64,000 nt of DNA, taken from Asterella californica (lineage: Eukaryota; Streptophyta; Marchantiopsida; Marchantiales; Aytoniaceae). Position numbers and translations under genes: made by a program. This document shows positions 1 through 13,032 of the stretch, in pieces. Where the stretch lies: NCBI GenBank assembly GCA_036924285.1, contig JAYKYS010000001.1, forward strand, positions 26,907,501 through 26,971,500, read 5' to 3'. Position 1 is the stretch's first letter, and every line of letters starts with the position of its first letter. The notes beneath the pieces were generated by a model, which had not been told where the DNA came from, did no database searches, and saw only the letters and a list, made by a program, of their open reading frames with translations.

Positions 1-3000
1 ACATCACTCGGGTGGAGGAGCTTCATGCTTGGGCGCACTGTAGCTGATGGGTCAGCGGTGTGGAAATATCGCCTTACCCGGTCTTTGTAATTTAAGTCTC
101 TTGTAGTAGATAGTAGGTTCAGCCTGCTGAACTGGTTTTCCCAGTTCAGATTGAAGGATGGAAGCTCGAGGAGCCTGAAACACGGTATGATCTCTACACT
201 TTTGAGTATATTTTTTGACGGTATAAGTTCGGACATTTCTTGGTTGATTTTGGTTCCAATCGTTTACTTTATGGCTTAGGATATGCAATTTGTGAGACCT
301 GCTCTAGTTGATCGCGAGGATAGACGATAGTCAGATCCAAACCAGTGGACTTCTTGAACAATCTAGTCACTCAGTATGATGAGTGGTCACATTCGATTGA
401 CTCGTATACTTAAGACACCAACGACGGCAATTCTGTAACGTATCAACTTGTGCGAAACACGTCAGTGGGTATACAACCAGAAACCAAAACTGACGCCCTG
501 CGACCTTGTTAGTCAGAGAGTGGTGACGACAGAGGATTTAGTTTACAACGCAAGAGAACAGTCATCAACGGGGCGACGGTTTTTGACTTCGCCCCACAGT
601 CGGGCTCTGATGAGCCCTCTCTAATGAGAATAGACCAGAGGTCCACGGGTATAAGCCACTGCTATCACCCCCTGCCGCAGGATAAGGGTGGTTCACATTT
701 ACCCTTCTTATTTCATGCAGTGGGCAAGATTACTTGTCTTGTCCGGAATTCACATGTAACTTAGAGTGTACCGTATAACATAATGGTGCAGAAGAGGTGG
801 TAACTTGCAGTTATTTGGTACTGTATTAAACAGAAACTGGACACTGGTTATCAGTCCGTTCCCATGGGGGGTTCTAAAATTGCATAAGGATGGGGCACGG
901 AGGGCGGGCAAAGTGTGAACTTTTCCTCGAGATGATTCCCAGATAGCGAATGTTCTTCATAACTCTGTGAACTAGGTTAGGATATTCGGGCTAAGTATTT
1001 TGTATTCTCATTGCGTTCTAAGCCTTTCGACCAAGGGCTGCGAGCCGGCAGGCCCGACGGGGAGGCGAGTGTCGACTGAGTACGGGAGCGCGTTCGCATA
1101 TTGATGAAGGTTCTTCACGACTTACAAAACATTCTATCAACTTGATGGCCAGTTATAGTAACTTCCAAGATAGAGTTACTACTTTCCGAGTATCGTATCT
1201 TGTCATGCATGCCGTGCGTCCCGCCTGTAGGTCAAAAGACGGCTGCCAGGTGTTCGAGCTATGGTGGAGTTATTTGTTGAGGACGAGGTAAGGTTTGAAC
1301 CCTATATCCTACAACAGTAAAAGGGATAGATACCAACGACTTCATCCAGTACCGGCTATACTTGGCCTTCGGTGAATTGCCTCGGACTGGAAATTCCTTT
1401 CACTCTCCTCTGTTAGATAAGATCTCTTCTCCTTCCTGTTGAGATCTCTTCTCCTTCATTCCATTCTTCATGCAAATGGGAAGCTTGGCTCTATAGTAGA
1501 ATCGCCTTTGATTTCTAAATATACTCATTATTTGATCTTTGACAAGAAAAGTAGATAACTATTATACAAGAAAAGTTCAGAAGGTTAATGAAATACAAGT
1601 ATGATAAAGTAAGGTCACTCAAAAGAGCACACATGGTGTTAGGAGAAATAGGTCAAAAATATATCAGATGATCGAGTTTACCAGAGCTCATCGTGTTTGG
1701 AACTCCATGATAAAAATTTTAGCAGGCACATGTCTTCTTAGAATCTAGAATCCTTCCAGGTTGAACATAGTCACTTTGGTTTTGGATCCCAAATGTGATT
1801 CGAAGAGTCTTTTCTCAAGAAGATTATCAATCTTTATGCAGTCTAGTTAGCATATATGTAAGATCTTGATCAACAACTTATCCGCAGCAAAACACACATA
1901 CAGAGTACACTTACTTCCTAAGTTCTACTCTATTTTTTTAAAAATACTCACTGACTGGAAGTGATAATGAATTTTATTATAATAATCTATTTAAAGATTT
2001 CACGATAAGATAGTCAACTTTTTTGAAAATTTTAAAGTTTTTTATTTTTAATGTGTTATATTGTAATTTACTTTTAACAAAGTCATAAATATCTATTAAG
2101 GTGGTTTTCTTGGAACAAAATAGAATACTCTCTCCTAGATCTCCATGTCATTCAAGTGAGAGACCTGAACTAGTACACAGTTGGTGGTTGTCAATAACTT
2201 CTACAGAAACAAATAAAAGATCTCGAGAGATTCCGGGCGTGGTGAGAATATCCTTGCACCTTGATTCCACATGTACCATTCCACATGGTTCATGTGAACT
2301 CTTTCATCCTTTGCCGTAGTTAACCATATGGTTACCTGTCTCACTTGCGAGTACAGAGCGCGAGAAAGGGAAATATTTTCTCATGATTCCATATGGACAC
2401 GCGGTTGTCGTTCCCTGCGCTATGAACCGAATCGCTTTGAACTCGGAATTCCTTTGTTTTCCTCCACTACAACCGTCTCAGTTAAGTCGACCAAATAGGC
2501 TACCTCAATGCTGGGACTCCTCCAAGTGGGGTGATGCAAGACTCCATGAGACGAGCACTGCTTTGTCCAGTAGAATATCCCGGTGGCAAGAAGTTCCTCG
2601 GTCCGAAGCCGTAAACCGAGGCCAAACCCTAGACAATGGAACTTATGACCACCACGCGGACCATTAGAGTGCATAATGTCCAGGAGTAATTTGAACTTCT
2701 GAAGTATAATTCAAGAGAACTCTAAGACGCGGCTTAGTGTTTTCACTTTCTCTTTCAACGAGTATTTACCGTGCTTAATAGCCGTAATAAATGCGTAATA
2801 TATCTTTTAAATTTGAATGGTTACACCAATGAGATTACGCTGCGTAATTTCAGTGGGATTACGGAAAATGATCTCCCTAGCTAACTGCAAAATACTTACA
2901 TGGAGAGCTGCGTATTTACGTCGTAACGGTAACTGCGGCCAAGTTTGAATCAATATGAATAAACACAAAGATTCGAGCGTTGAAAACCAAATATTACATT

Positions 3001-3741
3001 ACGCAGGGTTGTGCAATGAAAATGCATTATGTAATTTTCGATACTTCTCCTCTCCTCGAATACCGCCTCGTGCAGACCCTCAAAAAAGGCATACTGCATA
3101 CTCCTACCAATACATTAGGGCCAGTCACACCTTGGCTGCAAGAGATTCCCGGAGCCCCATAAAACTTTCCACAAACCCCTCTTATATCCTCCCTGACAAA
3201 GCTTGACATTCTGGACTTACGTCTCTCATCTAAATCCTGTAATCTTCGTTACGGGGAAAGGTTTTGAGTAGTGTCATATTATCCAGTACGTAAGATACTC
3301 GAACAAGGAGAGCAAGGAGATAATATGAAAGTTTAAGTGGAACGTGAGTAAGTTACCTGGAATACGGTACTCCGAAAATACAAAGGAAACGAGAGATTAA
3401 AATGCTCCAGGCGATATAAGAAACGAATAAGCTAAATTAAGCGCAATCCAGCACAATAACCCAACTCAGCCTTCACCACAACTCGAGTGACTACTAGGTC
3501 CTTTATTCCACTCTTGGACCAGGAAAAAGAATCGTATAAATCGCCGGCACTACCCTATCCTAAGCCTCACTGCATGTACAAGATCTCTTCATGTTCATCC
3601 TATAGCTACAGCAACTGGTTTTCCAGTCAAAATCGCGTTAAAGCGAAGTTAGGAGTTTCCTCCAGTACCAACTTGGTCCTCAATGGCCCAATCTGTTGGT
3701 CGAGCAACAGTTGTAGACAAATGCATAAGAGTGAGGGCTTC
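1..3741. other. No recognisable gene; DCAF13 3' flank at right end
   Basis: I see no protein family, tRNA or TE coding domain on either strand. Open frames are short (94 codons or fewer for those lying wholly in this stretch) and look like chance. A 17 bp direct repeat of the GAGATCTCTTCTCC type lies around 1421-1457. The last few hundred bases must hold the 3' UTR and polyadenylation region of the minus-strand DCAF13 gene, whose stop codon is at 3742-3744. An open frame at 3487-3795 on the plus strand is antisense to that end and is not believed. Confidence 0.5.
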
Positions 3742-6700
3742 TTACTCCAACTCGGCCACAATCCGCTTTTTCCTCGCAGAAACATAAGGGACTAAACCCG
3801 GCGCACTATGGGCACGTTTCCTGTCTTCCCTCTTCCTCTCTGCATCATTAACAGTCTGTCGCAGTTTGCCGGCCTTGTAGACTGGCTTCGGTAGGTGACG
3901 ATGTCTGCACGGACAGAGCGGACCATTAGCACTCAGAGAAACTCGAAGTCTTAGAAGCATAAGCAGTTGCAACAAACACGCTCAGCTACAGTCCAATTTA
4001 GAGCATGATTTTTTGTTCCGAAGTATAAAGGACCGCATTACGGGAGTTAACATCATCCTTTCCTCGACTTCTACAGACCATATCACAGAGACTGAGAAAT
4101 TAAAAGCCTTAACGGGAACCAAGGTAGATCAAGGAACTTTGGCAGAGACTGATCCGTACCGATCAATGCGTTTGATCTCGGGTAAATGCTTGTATCGATC
4201 CTTCACACTATCCGAATATGCATGCTTCTGTTTCTCCCTCGGAAGAAGCTGCTCAGACAGATAACATGCGTCGTGTGAACAACTGACGATGACTCCAAAG
4301 ATACGACATAAAACTAGTATTGACATCAAGTACTGACTGGCGAGCACTCGATTTCACTGGTTTCCACTTTATGTCATAGCCGTGGGCTAAACGGATCGTA
4401 GGGCTTACAACTCCGAGTTGCTCCGAGGCCTTAGCCTTCCAGAGTCGTATGTTGGTATCATCACTGCCTGACATGACGTACGTGGCATCACTGCTGAATT
4501 TTGCACAGAACACTCTGCACAAGACGACAAAGCATCTGTTATCAGTCTCCGAGCATTCTGCTGGCCGACAAGGGGACATGAGGCAACAACATCGTGATAG
4601 CCATCCTAGAAGTTCTAATGACCGGTAAAAAACTAACAAACAGCGAATCGACTACAAAAGTCTGCGTGAGGTGCAACGGGCATACGCTTAGTACAGCAGT
4701 AAATCTGCCAGAATACTTCCCAGCATGCTCTACAAAGCGTCCTAAAGCACTTTAGGGATTGACTAGACCATGACCTGCATAGAGCTACTGACTCATCTCG
4801 TCCTTAACAACATCTACAACCAAGCTACAAATCACATCATCGACATGGGCTGAACAGGTTGTGAGATGAGTGTCTCACAAGATGTATAACCTATTCTCCC
4901 AGTATTCGAGACAGTACTACCAGTCCAAGTACCCTTGTTAGTGCCTTCACCTCCTCAGTTGAATTGCCAATAATGCTCGAAATCTATGTCGGTCATGCGG
5001 GTAGCAGCGCAATGCAAGAACTACCCACACACAGCCGAGGTAACGCGGACCCACTTATGAACATATCAAGGAGAACTGATCTAGACAGTTTTCGACTTCT
5101 GCCGTGTCCATGTGAGGACAGTCACATGGACACGGCAGAACCCTCAAAAAAAAGATAATAAAAGAGACCAAGAAACGGATGACCGACAAAGACTTTCAAC
5201 CTTTGCATCCGCTTGGTGTGATAGATTTCCCTGCTGTGTCCTCCATTGAACGCGAAGATCCTAACCTGTTTAAAAGATATCCACGTCAGAGCGCTACCAG
5301 TGATCACAGCCGAGTAAAACGTACACTACAAGCAGCTTCAAGACATATTTAAAATTCACACCCAACCTGCTGATGATCTCATCCTACTGGAGATTCCAAG
5401 ATGTGGGCTTCATTCATTCCGAGGACTACCAGGACTGAAGCTAACAATTCGCAACCGTGGTCTCCAAAGCATAGGTGAGTATAAACTGGGACAGGGTCAT
5501 GCTTACAGTTCTATCGTAGGAACCAGTGACAAATTCCCTGCCTGTAGGAGAATAATCAAGGTCCATCCTGCACCCAGAGTTCAACAATCGCTCAGATGTC
5601 TGGCTCCGCGGCTGTATTACGTGGAATGGGACTAGAACAAGGTAAAAGTCAGAGTAAAGTCAAGACTTACACAGCTGAGACATGACCCTTGTGGATGCAG
5701 GTGGAAATTTTGAAGTTACGCATATCGTAACTGTAACAATTGCAGTCTTCATTACCCTGGACAGCAAACAAGAATCCCACAACGAAAAGCCTTCAACCAA
5801 GTAATTTCGGAGGATGCCGAAATTAAGCATCATACTGCTCCACAAAACTGGACATCTCAGACGTGCACGCTAAGAGGTTCTAAACCCTAAGCACACAAAA
5901 CTTGCCGCAGATGCGACCATCAATTTGTATCCACCAGTGAAACAGTGCAAACACTTTGACGTCCAGGGATCTCCTGACAGATAAAGTGAAACAAAACGTC
6001 ACGGAAGGCGGTTAAACACTTGTCCAAGCACTATACCGACGTGCACAACTTACCACAGTGAAATTATATGCTTCTCGTGGATTCCATGCCACTGAGTTGG
6101 ACCTGGTCTGTAAGAAAGTACACACCAAAATTAATTCCACAACAACGGAGAAATGAATTCCTTTGTCCAGAACTCCGCGGCAGATTGCATATATACCAGG
6201 GATCCTCAATTCCGCATGTACAACTCGTTCTGACTAAGGTCGAAATTCTTCTTGTTATAGATAGTCTTTCGGGAGCCATGAATTATGACTGACTGACATG
6301 GTCCTTCCCTTTATTCCAAGTCTAAGAATGTTCAAAGTGTAAGCAAGCACCAAACTGGAGTTCATCATCTAGAAACTACAAACCTGCATGATCAGTTTCC
6401 TCAAAGGGGTGCTCAGCCGCAGATCGTAGAGCACTATGCTCCGATCACTGCAAGATGGAAAGAGGGAGAGAAAATATGCGGAACCACGAAGCACCACCCC
6501 AATGATAGAATCAATATCCATGACATTAACGATCTGTCCAGTTTGAAACACGAAGCAAGAAAATAGAAAATATGTATGTTAACTGAAAGAGCATGGTTTA
6601 AACTGATAAGCTCAGAGGTTACGAGCAAGTAAGAGTATGCTGAGGCACCTGCCCGTCGTCGCGAATATGTCTGGCTCTGATGGATTGAAGCGCACCGACA

Positions 6701-9122
6701 CAACGGTATCAGATCCCCAGGAAAATGTGTGCGTTGGTTCGGACCTTCACCAACCACCATAGACATTTAAAAATTTGGACCAGTGAATTGCAGAAGCTTC
6801 TGACGACAACCAGCCAAATTTCAGTATACTTTAACTTTCTTGCCGTGATATTTGGCAATAAGCATCAACCTGTTTGGACTCCAGACATCAACTCGAGCTC
6901 CTCCCGTCGCGAAGATATCGTTGCTCCAGTGATAGTCTACTGCCCTGAAGAAGGCAACAAACAAAGGCATTAATAAAGAAGTAATAAAGAATAATCATAA
7001 AGAAGTAACAAAGAAGTCGCACGCCAGTCAAACATAATCATCGGCTTCCTCTCCTCCCCATGACATGCAAGAAGCATTCTAAGGCTATCACATGAGCAAT
7101 GTTCAGCAACCGGCGTCTCTTTGTCTCTTGCAGCAAGATGGTATGTTAGATGTCGTCAGGGACTACCATGAGTTGAGAATGTCACCTGAAAGCATTCTTC
7201 CCCTGAAAAGTTGCGACCGGCTGCAAATCAACGAGATTCAAGATCAAAGTTTTAACTTCTGGTGAACAAGTAACAAAGATCTTGAGCTTCAGAAAAGAGT
7301 TACTGTCTAGGGAACGGAGTTGCACACCATTTCGAAGACAGGGACGCACTAAACGTGATATTCAAGTGCGGGAATCTCATTAAGATTCCCGTGGATATAA
7401 TACGAACCTCTTGAGCTTCGTCATCTTCACGAGTGGCAATACCAGCAGCTGGGAGTTCCCAAAGTCTCACGCTGTACATAAGAAGATGTACGTGAGGAAT
7501 GCAGAACTTGAGAAGTCATACGACTGTCAACAGTCTTCTAGACATATATTTACCATCACAAGTTGGCAGCCAATGTTTTCTGTATACGCAACATCCTGAC
7601 AAACAAAATGTTCAGTGGTTCTCTAGACTAGAACAGACAGACAACGAAAATCTTACGTGCAATCATCTCCACAGGAAACAAAGTGATCCCCATCTGGTGC
7701 TACAGACAGTCCCCGTACCGGCCCTTTGTGGCCAGGATATTGACTTGTTATATGCCTGCAGAAATGGAAGGATTAACACAAGCGAGAACAAGCCAAATTC
7801 TTGTCAGGAGACAAGTTAAAGTAAAATCACTGACCTCCGCAGAAACCGAGTGGGATACATAACACTGGTAGGTAAAAGACGCAATAGATTCCAGGTAAGT
7901 AACACATAACAGTGTACCTTTTCGCCAAGTCCCAAAGTCGAATCTCTGCTCAACACAGTGCAACTGGCTCGTCAGTTACAGTAATCTCCTCGGAAATGAG
8001 TATCTTACATCTAAACTAACATGACTGTCCTCTCAAGATACCAAAAACAACGACCTTCTACATTTGCAGACGATATGGAACGTACACATAGTTAAGCTCT
8101 CTATGACTCTGGATCCATGTACACCTGTAGTAGTAATACTCAGAAGACTCAAGTAGTACAGATCTCCGTCCATGGATCCAGACAGGAGACAACGACCTTC
8201 TACATTTGCAGACGATATGGAACGTACACATAGTTAAGCTCTCTATGACTCTGGATCCATGTACACCTGTAGTAGTAATACTCAGAAGACTCAAGTAGTA
8301 CAGACCTCCGTCCATGGATCCAGACAGGAGACAGCTGAGTCGTCGGGGATTTTTAGCCATGCAGGAAACGCCATCTCTATGACCACTCATTGCTCCCAGG
8401 AAAGGCTTGGCGAAAACCTGACGAATAACAGCGACATTGCAACATCTTCTCAATCCTATCGTTCTAGAGTTCCGGGTCCTCAGATCCCAAGCACGAAAAG
8501 AAAGAAAGAACATCAACCTCATAAACTCAACCAACCTACACAACATAAGGCTGGGAGGACTAACCTTCTCCAACTTCGTGGCATTGAGAGCGCGGGTGTA
8601 CTCATGGGCCTTTTCCTGCTGGTGGAGCTTTGGGTCCTGGTTTCTAAACACTTTCTGCAAAAGACCGATACCCAAAACCCACTGTCTTTGATGACCAGTG
8701 CTTTTGAAGCCAGTTCCATAGCCGCGAACTATCTTTAAGACGCAGGAAAACTATAAACTTCAAAACTACCCGTGAAGGGAAGTCTCTTATGCCATGAACT
8801 ACAATCAGGTCTGCGTAATGGCACGACAAGATAAGCCATATTTTCTGATGGAAACGCTAAGCTCTCCAATTAGTTTTAAACGACGGGGCTAGACGACATG
8901 CTCAACGCAGCTCAACCAGCTCGCCAGTCAGCAGAGCCGCCTATCTATACCTAACAAAATTCTCATAGTAGACTACGAAGGCTCAATACTTTCGGTACCG
9001 CTCTTGAATATCCACATCCAGAAATTTTACGACAAAATTTCGAGCAATTAACTAACCTGCAAATCTTGGCGCCGCTCTCTCGTGAATTCATCCTCCGATC
9101 GTGAAATCACCTTGACCTTCAT
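3742..9122 (-). CDS. DCAF13: DCAF13 / SOF1 WD40-repeat protein, 17 exons, 450 aa
   Basis: Component of the small-subunit processome needed for 18S rRNA maturation in the nucleolus; family members also act as CUL4-DDB1 substrate receptors (established for the family). Exons, minus strand in order: 9057-9122, 8565-8654, 8306-8417, 7918-7945, 7657-7755, 7408-7471, 7186-7220, 6870-6944, 6649-6744, 6384-6447, 6054-6107, 5671-5756, 5507-5567, 5201-5265, 4409-4514, 4160-4248, 3742-3904. All introns are GT-AG and phases agree throughout, giving 1353 nt. The protein starts MKVKVISRSEDEFTRERRQD, then FRNQDPKLH and GHRDGVSCMAKNP. WD blades include IRLWDLAKR, VRLWELP, VDVWSPNRSEP, IVLYDLRLSTP, YSYDMR and DDTNIRLWKAKASEQLG. 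It ends with the basic Sof1 C-terminal domain (HRHLPKPVYKA to KKRIVAELE). The length equals that of plant and animal orthologues, and no key block is missing. Exon 4 is only 28 nt. The start is the only in-frame ATG upstream of the family N-terminus. Confidence 0.95.
5097..5140. repeat. Perfect 19 bp hairpin in DCAF13 intron 14
   Basis: Bases 5097-5115 are the exact reverse complement of 5122-5140, with a 6-base loop (GGACAG). The hairpin lies inside the intron between exons 14 and 15 of DCAF13. An uninterrupted 19 bp arm with so small a loop is not expected by chance. It resembles the 28575-28616 hairpin in architecture but not in sequence. The loop is too short for a typical plant miRNA precursor. 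A palindromic insertion, or repair scar, is more likely. Confidence 0.85.
7369..7391. repeat. 9 bp hairpin in DCAF13 intron 6
   Basis: The arm CGGGAATCT and its exact complement enclose a 5-base loop (CATTA). It sits in the intron between exons 6 and 7. It is a weaker member of the short-loop hairpin class seen across the window and could be chance on its own. Confidence 0.5.
8047..8330. repeat. 142 bp tandem duplication spanning the DCAF13 exon 3 / intron 3 junction
   Basis: Copies are 8047-8188 and 8189-8330 and are identical except at one base. The right-hand copy contains the last 25 nt of exon 3 and its 5' splice site (GT at 8305-8304 on the minus strand). The left-hand copy repeats the same exon end inside the intron. 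The single difference, T at 8163 versus C at 8305, turns the copied GT into AT on the gene strand, so only one usable splice donor remains. Confidence 0.95.
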
Positions 9123-12100
9123 GGCGGCAGCTCAACTGAATGAGGGCGAACTAGTTCCTTCAGCTGCTGTCCTCGAGAATGCACACAAAGCTGGGGGCTG
9201 GTCCTCCGTGTCAGCTGTACATGAAGGTAAACCGATCAGTACCGGAGGATGGAGGAAGTCCGAGGTGAATCCTACAGAAACAAAACACCCCACATAACAA
9301 TCAAACAAACTGTGAGTGAACAGGCGTGTTTCACATGTCAATTTAAAGTTGTCATCCAGTCTTCTTCCCCAAAAAGTGCCCCCGTTTCTGAGTAGATACG
9401 AAACCTTTTCACACGGAACCCTGAAACGATGCCGAACAGAAATCCCAAAGGCAGTGACCAACACGGAGACCCCACAATTGTCGCGGCAGTCTAAAAACAA
9501 TCATACACTAAGAAGAATGTCTTGAGCGCCACTGACCGGAAAATAGAATAGAAATTACCCAGTCAATGTCTCCCCTGGCAAGCACTTCCGAACGTACACA
9601 TCTAACGAAATTCGACCGTCTACCCACATTCTACGCTGTAACAAGAAATTCTTCTCGACATCTCTCCCATCGAACATTCGGTATTTGCGTAAATCAATAC
9701 CGAAAACCAACGAACTGAACGAACTGCGCGAACCGGAAAGTACAGGAAGAGAACAGCGTTTGTCCCAGAGCACTAGAGAGCAAGTCCACAACCACACAGT
9801 CCAATCCCAGCCAGACAACAAACAAACAAACAGACAGAGGTTTAGGGTTTTGAAAATAAGAAAAGAAGATATTAAACCTTAGTTCGACGACGATCGTAAG
9901 ACTGGATTACCCTTTTTAAGGAGACAACGGACAGCCATTGCAAATCGCTCTCTACCAAGAAGCCTTTCTCCAATCGAAGAAGAGAAGACGTGATTTATAT
10001 GGTGAAGACTCGAGGAGGACTATCGATGCACGAGAATGGTGACAGGAATTCAGCATCTAGGATTCACTGAGAAATGAGTCGTTCCGATATATGCTTCGAA
10101 AATCTCGCACAAGTGTATAAATAGAGTGGGAAAGTTTAAAAGGATGAAAGAGACACATGACTTAGAGTTTGAAAAGTACGATGATAACTAAAGGAATTAA
10201 CCTGTAAAGAAATCTAGGAGAGTCCAGTCATATGTAAAGGAACTGAAAGACATTTGCCAAAATCTTTAACGAATTTGAATGCTTTCTCAGAAAGAATGAA
10301 ATTTATGAGGAATGGATTAACAATAAAGAAAGGAAAAATAGTGAAAATCTACAAGAATTTCAAAGTCGGTTTACATTCTTTAGATAATGGATTGTCTAGA
10401 GGAGAAATTGTTGAAGAAAAGTGAACAAGTCAAGAAGAAATCGATGAAGTTGAGGGTTTAAGTTGTACGTCGATTATAAGAAATCAACGAGTAAAACCAT
10501 ATGAAAGACATTACGGTAGTAATATGTAGAATAAACACATGAAACACCTCTTTCGTGTAAAACAATATGAGAGACATTTTCTTTTCTGCAAGGAAACGGA
10601 TCTAAACTTAGAAAATATATTTTACTTTCAAGTGAAGTCTGCTTCAGTTTGCAATGTTTAACTTTAAAAAAAGCTGGTCTTTTCTGATCGTGTAGGTTTC
10701 ACACCTGGATGCGTTTCTGGTCTCCTCTGCCAGGCTTCACATATGGTTGTGTGAAAAGATATAAACTGTAAATGCAGTCATATAAAGACAAACTGTCATA
10801 AATGATTTTTCAGTTTTTGTTTTTCTGTTTATGACATAAATATTCTAAAACAAAATGTTTCTGTTTAAATCTTATATGATTTACTATTAAAGATTCCGGC
10901 AAGAAACAAAAAACTATAAATCAAAGGTTTTAGATCTCTACCATCTCCAAATGGAAGATGGGACTAATTATGAGACCTTCGGGGTTTGAGTGTCCTTAAG
11001 GTATTCAAACAATATCATCCAAAACGACGACCCCAAGAAGCAGGCAGATCTTCCAACTCTAGGTGTAAGTGCTCAATCACCTTTAGGGAACTTTTGCTCG
11101 TTTTCTGTTATCAGAAAATATCTAAGTATAATATAGAAATTCTATAATAAATTCTTATAAAAATCAAGTGTAATTATAATTATTAAGTTATAGCAAAATC
11201 TCGAAAAAAGAGTTAAATTAGAAAAAATCAAGAGGTGACTTCTGGTTTCAGTATCTAGCTTTTTAACATTCCAATATACTTTCTTTGTTATATAACTGAT
11301 TCTGAACTTCCAGTAATTATTGTCATAGCCAATGTTATAAGTCATATACATATAACTTAACTTCTGGGGAGCTTTTTCCCGCTTGTTCTTATCGGAAGAA
11401 ACATAAGTGTTAAGTAAATATTCTTACTACATTGACTGAAAAAATCAAATTATCTCTAAATGTTAAATGTTATACGAACCTGGAGATACGAGAAGATCAC
11501 AATTTAACTCATAAGGAAAGCCAAAACAAACACGCTTCCGATAATGTAAGTGCAGGAGACTACTAAAAAAAACATTATAACAACCAAGTAATTAATTTTA
11601 ATACCTAACCCTTTTCAACAGAAAAGTTGGGTAATAAATTATTCCTTTGCATATTTGCCTTCTACGTCAGAAAATGGAGGACGTGATATATTGCACAGGT
11701 GATCACGTTTAACGAGCCTCATTCTTCCAACGCGGAAAAGGTTCATTGATATGCATATATTTCGAGAAACGGATGAGAAAACCGAAAACCTCTTCCAAAT
11801 CTATGATAAAAGTCGTTTACTGGAAGGAGTGCCTGTAGGGCCTTATAGTGTTTAGAGCTGATATGCCTAATGACTAAACAATCGACACTTGGTCGCATAA
11901 ATCATTTGTGTTTAGAGCTGGTACTGCTTTGCTGACAAAATCGTTTGACAATGTTTTTACTGATGACTGTTTAGTGATTTTTTGTTTGGTGATTGATATC
12001 CTTGATATTTCTTCGCTTCACTCGATGAAATTCTTGCCTGCTAATACCATGTCCCCAGCATCGAGACCTGAACTTCTAGAAAGAATTCCAGAAGCTCAAA

Positions 12101-12740
12101 ATTTCATGATCCAAGTTTAAGAATCGTGAAACTTCAAGAAAATGAAACAAAATATTGTATTCGAGCATATTCTCAGGAACATTCGTCTGAACTAAACATG
12201 AAGCGTGTACCTGAAATTCATTCATTCACTGAAATCGTGATTTCTTCCATTTTGTGCTTGTATACTGATGGACCATCTCGCCTCTAATTGCCCTCAGAAA
12301 TATGACATGTAAATATCTAATATGCGCTCCTGCTGAAGTGTTAGTTGACCCGTCCGTGTGCATGGACTGCTCATCTTTCTTCGTAGATCTCTTAAAAAAT
12401 CTCGAACTATCTCTTCGTACTGTCTAGCAAGAAAAGCGTGCAATATTTGAAACGGCATTTTCCAAGTGAAACATTCTGCTTTGGGAATCGTGCACTTTAC
12501 TAGAAGTTGTCATTTTCACCATTTTCTTTACGCACTCTCGTTGGGATGCATTCACTTCCACCTTGCGGCAGTCTGCAGAGAGTGAAGTGTAGAACTTCAA
12601 GAATGATTCAGAAAAGCGATAACAATGTACATGTTGGTCATAATGGTAAATGACAAAAGCACAGAGCAAGCAACAAGTAAAGGTCCAGGTTCCATGTTAG
12701 TCACCTCAACATTTGTTGGTATGCAACTACTTTTGCAGGA
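9123..12740. other. DCAF13 5' flank and intergenic DNA
   Basis: The DCAF13 promoter and 5' UTR must lie in the first few hundred bases. I cannot place a TATA box with confidence. Beyond about 9.9 kb the sequence becomes AT-rich. One plus-strand frame at about 10272-10390 reads ECFLRKNEIYEEWINNKER and could be a TE scrap, but I cannot assign it. No RNA gene is seen. Confidence 0.4.
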
Positions 12741-13032
12741 TAGATGAAGTATATACTTCAGTCAGCAATGAGCAATGTTCACATCAAATCTTACTTACTT
12801 GAGAACATTATTCCTGTGGTGCATAAACGTAACATGCGAATCTCGATCTCCTCCTGCGAAGTTCATGTAAGCACACTAAGTATGGAGCACGGGAAAGAAA
12901 ACAGACAATAGATCAAATGATAACATATGAGAATCATGACCACCAATCTCTATCACTAAAAAAAGAAAACGAAAATCGAAAATCTCAGTCACTCCAAACG
13001 AAACTGGTCTTCTCCTTTCACCACTATCACTG
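12741..13032 (+). repeat. Dispersed repeat, part A, copy 1
   Basis: Closely similar to 31730-31984 in the same orientation. Shared blocks include GAGCAATGTTCACATCAAAT, the stretch around TTGAGAACATTATTCCTGTG, and GATCAAATGATAACATATGA. Copy 1 has an extra A-rich stretch near 12956-12990. At the second locus part A runs straight into part B; here the two are separated by a 2.8 kb insertion. Confidence 0.85.

Noticed and set aside
603..640. Hammerhead-ribozyme-like CTGATGAG core
   Set aside because: No GAAA strand and no stem II can be paired; only the CTGATGAG word is present.
5368..5440. C/D-box snoRNA-like spacing (TGATGAT ... CTGA)
   Set aside because: The C box lacks the purine start, there is no terminal stem, and it is antisense to the host intron.
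8259..8738. 159-codon plus-strand frame
   Set aside because: It is antisense to DCAF13 exons 2 and 3, which are firmly established.
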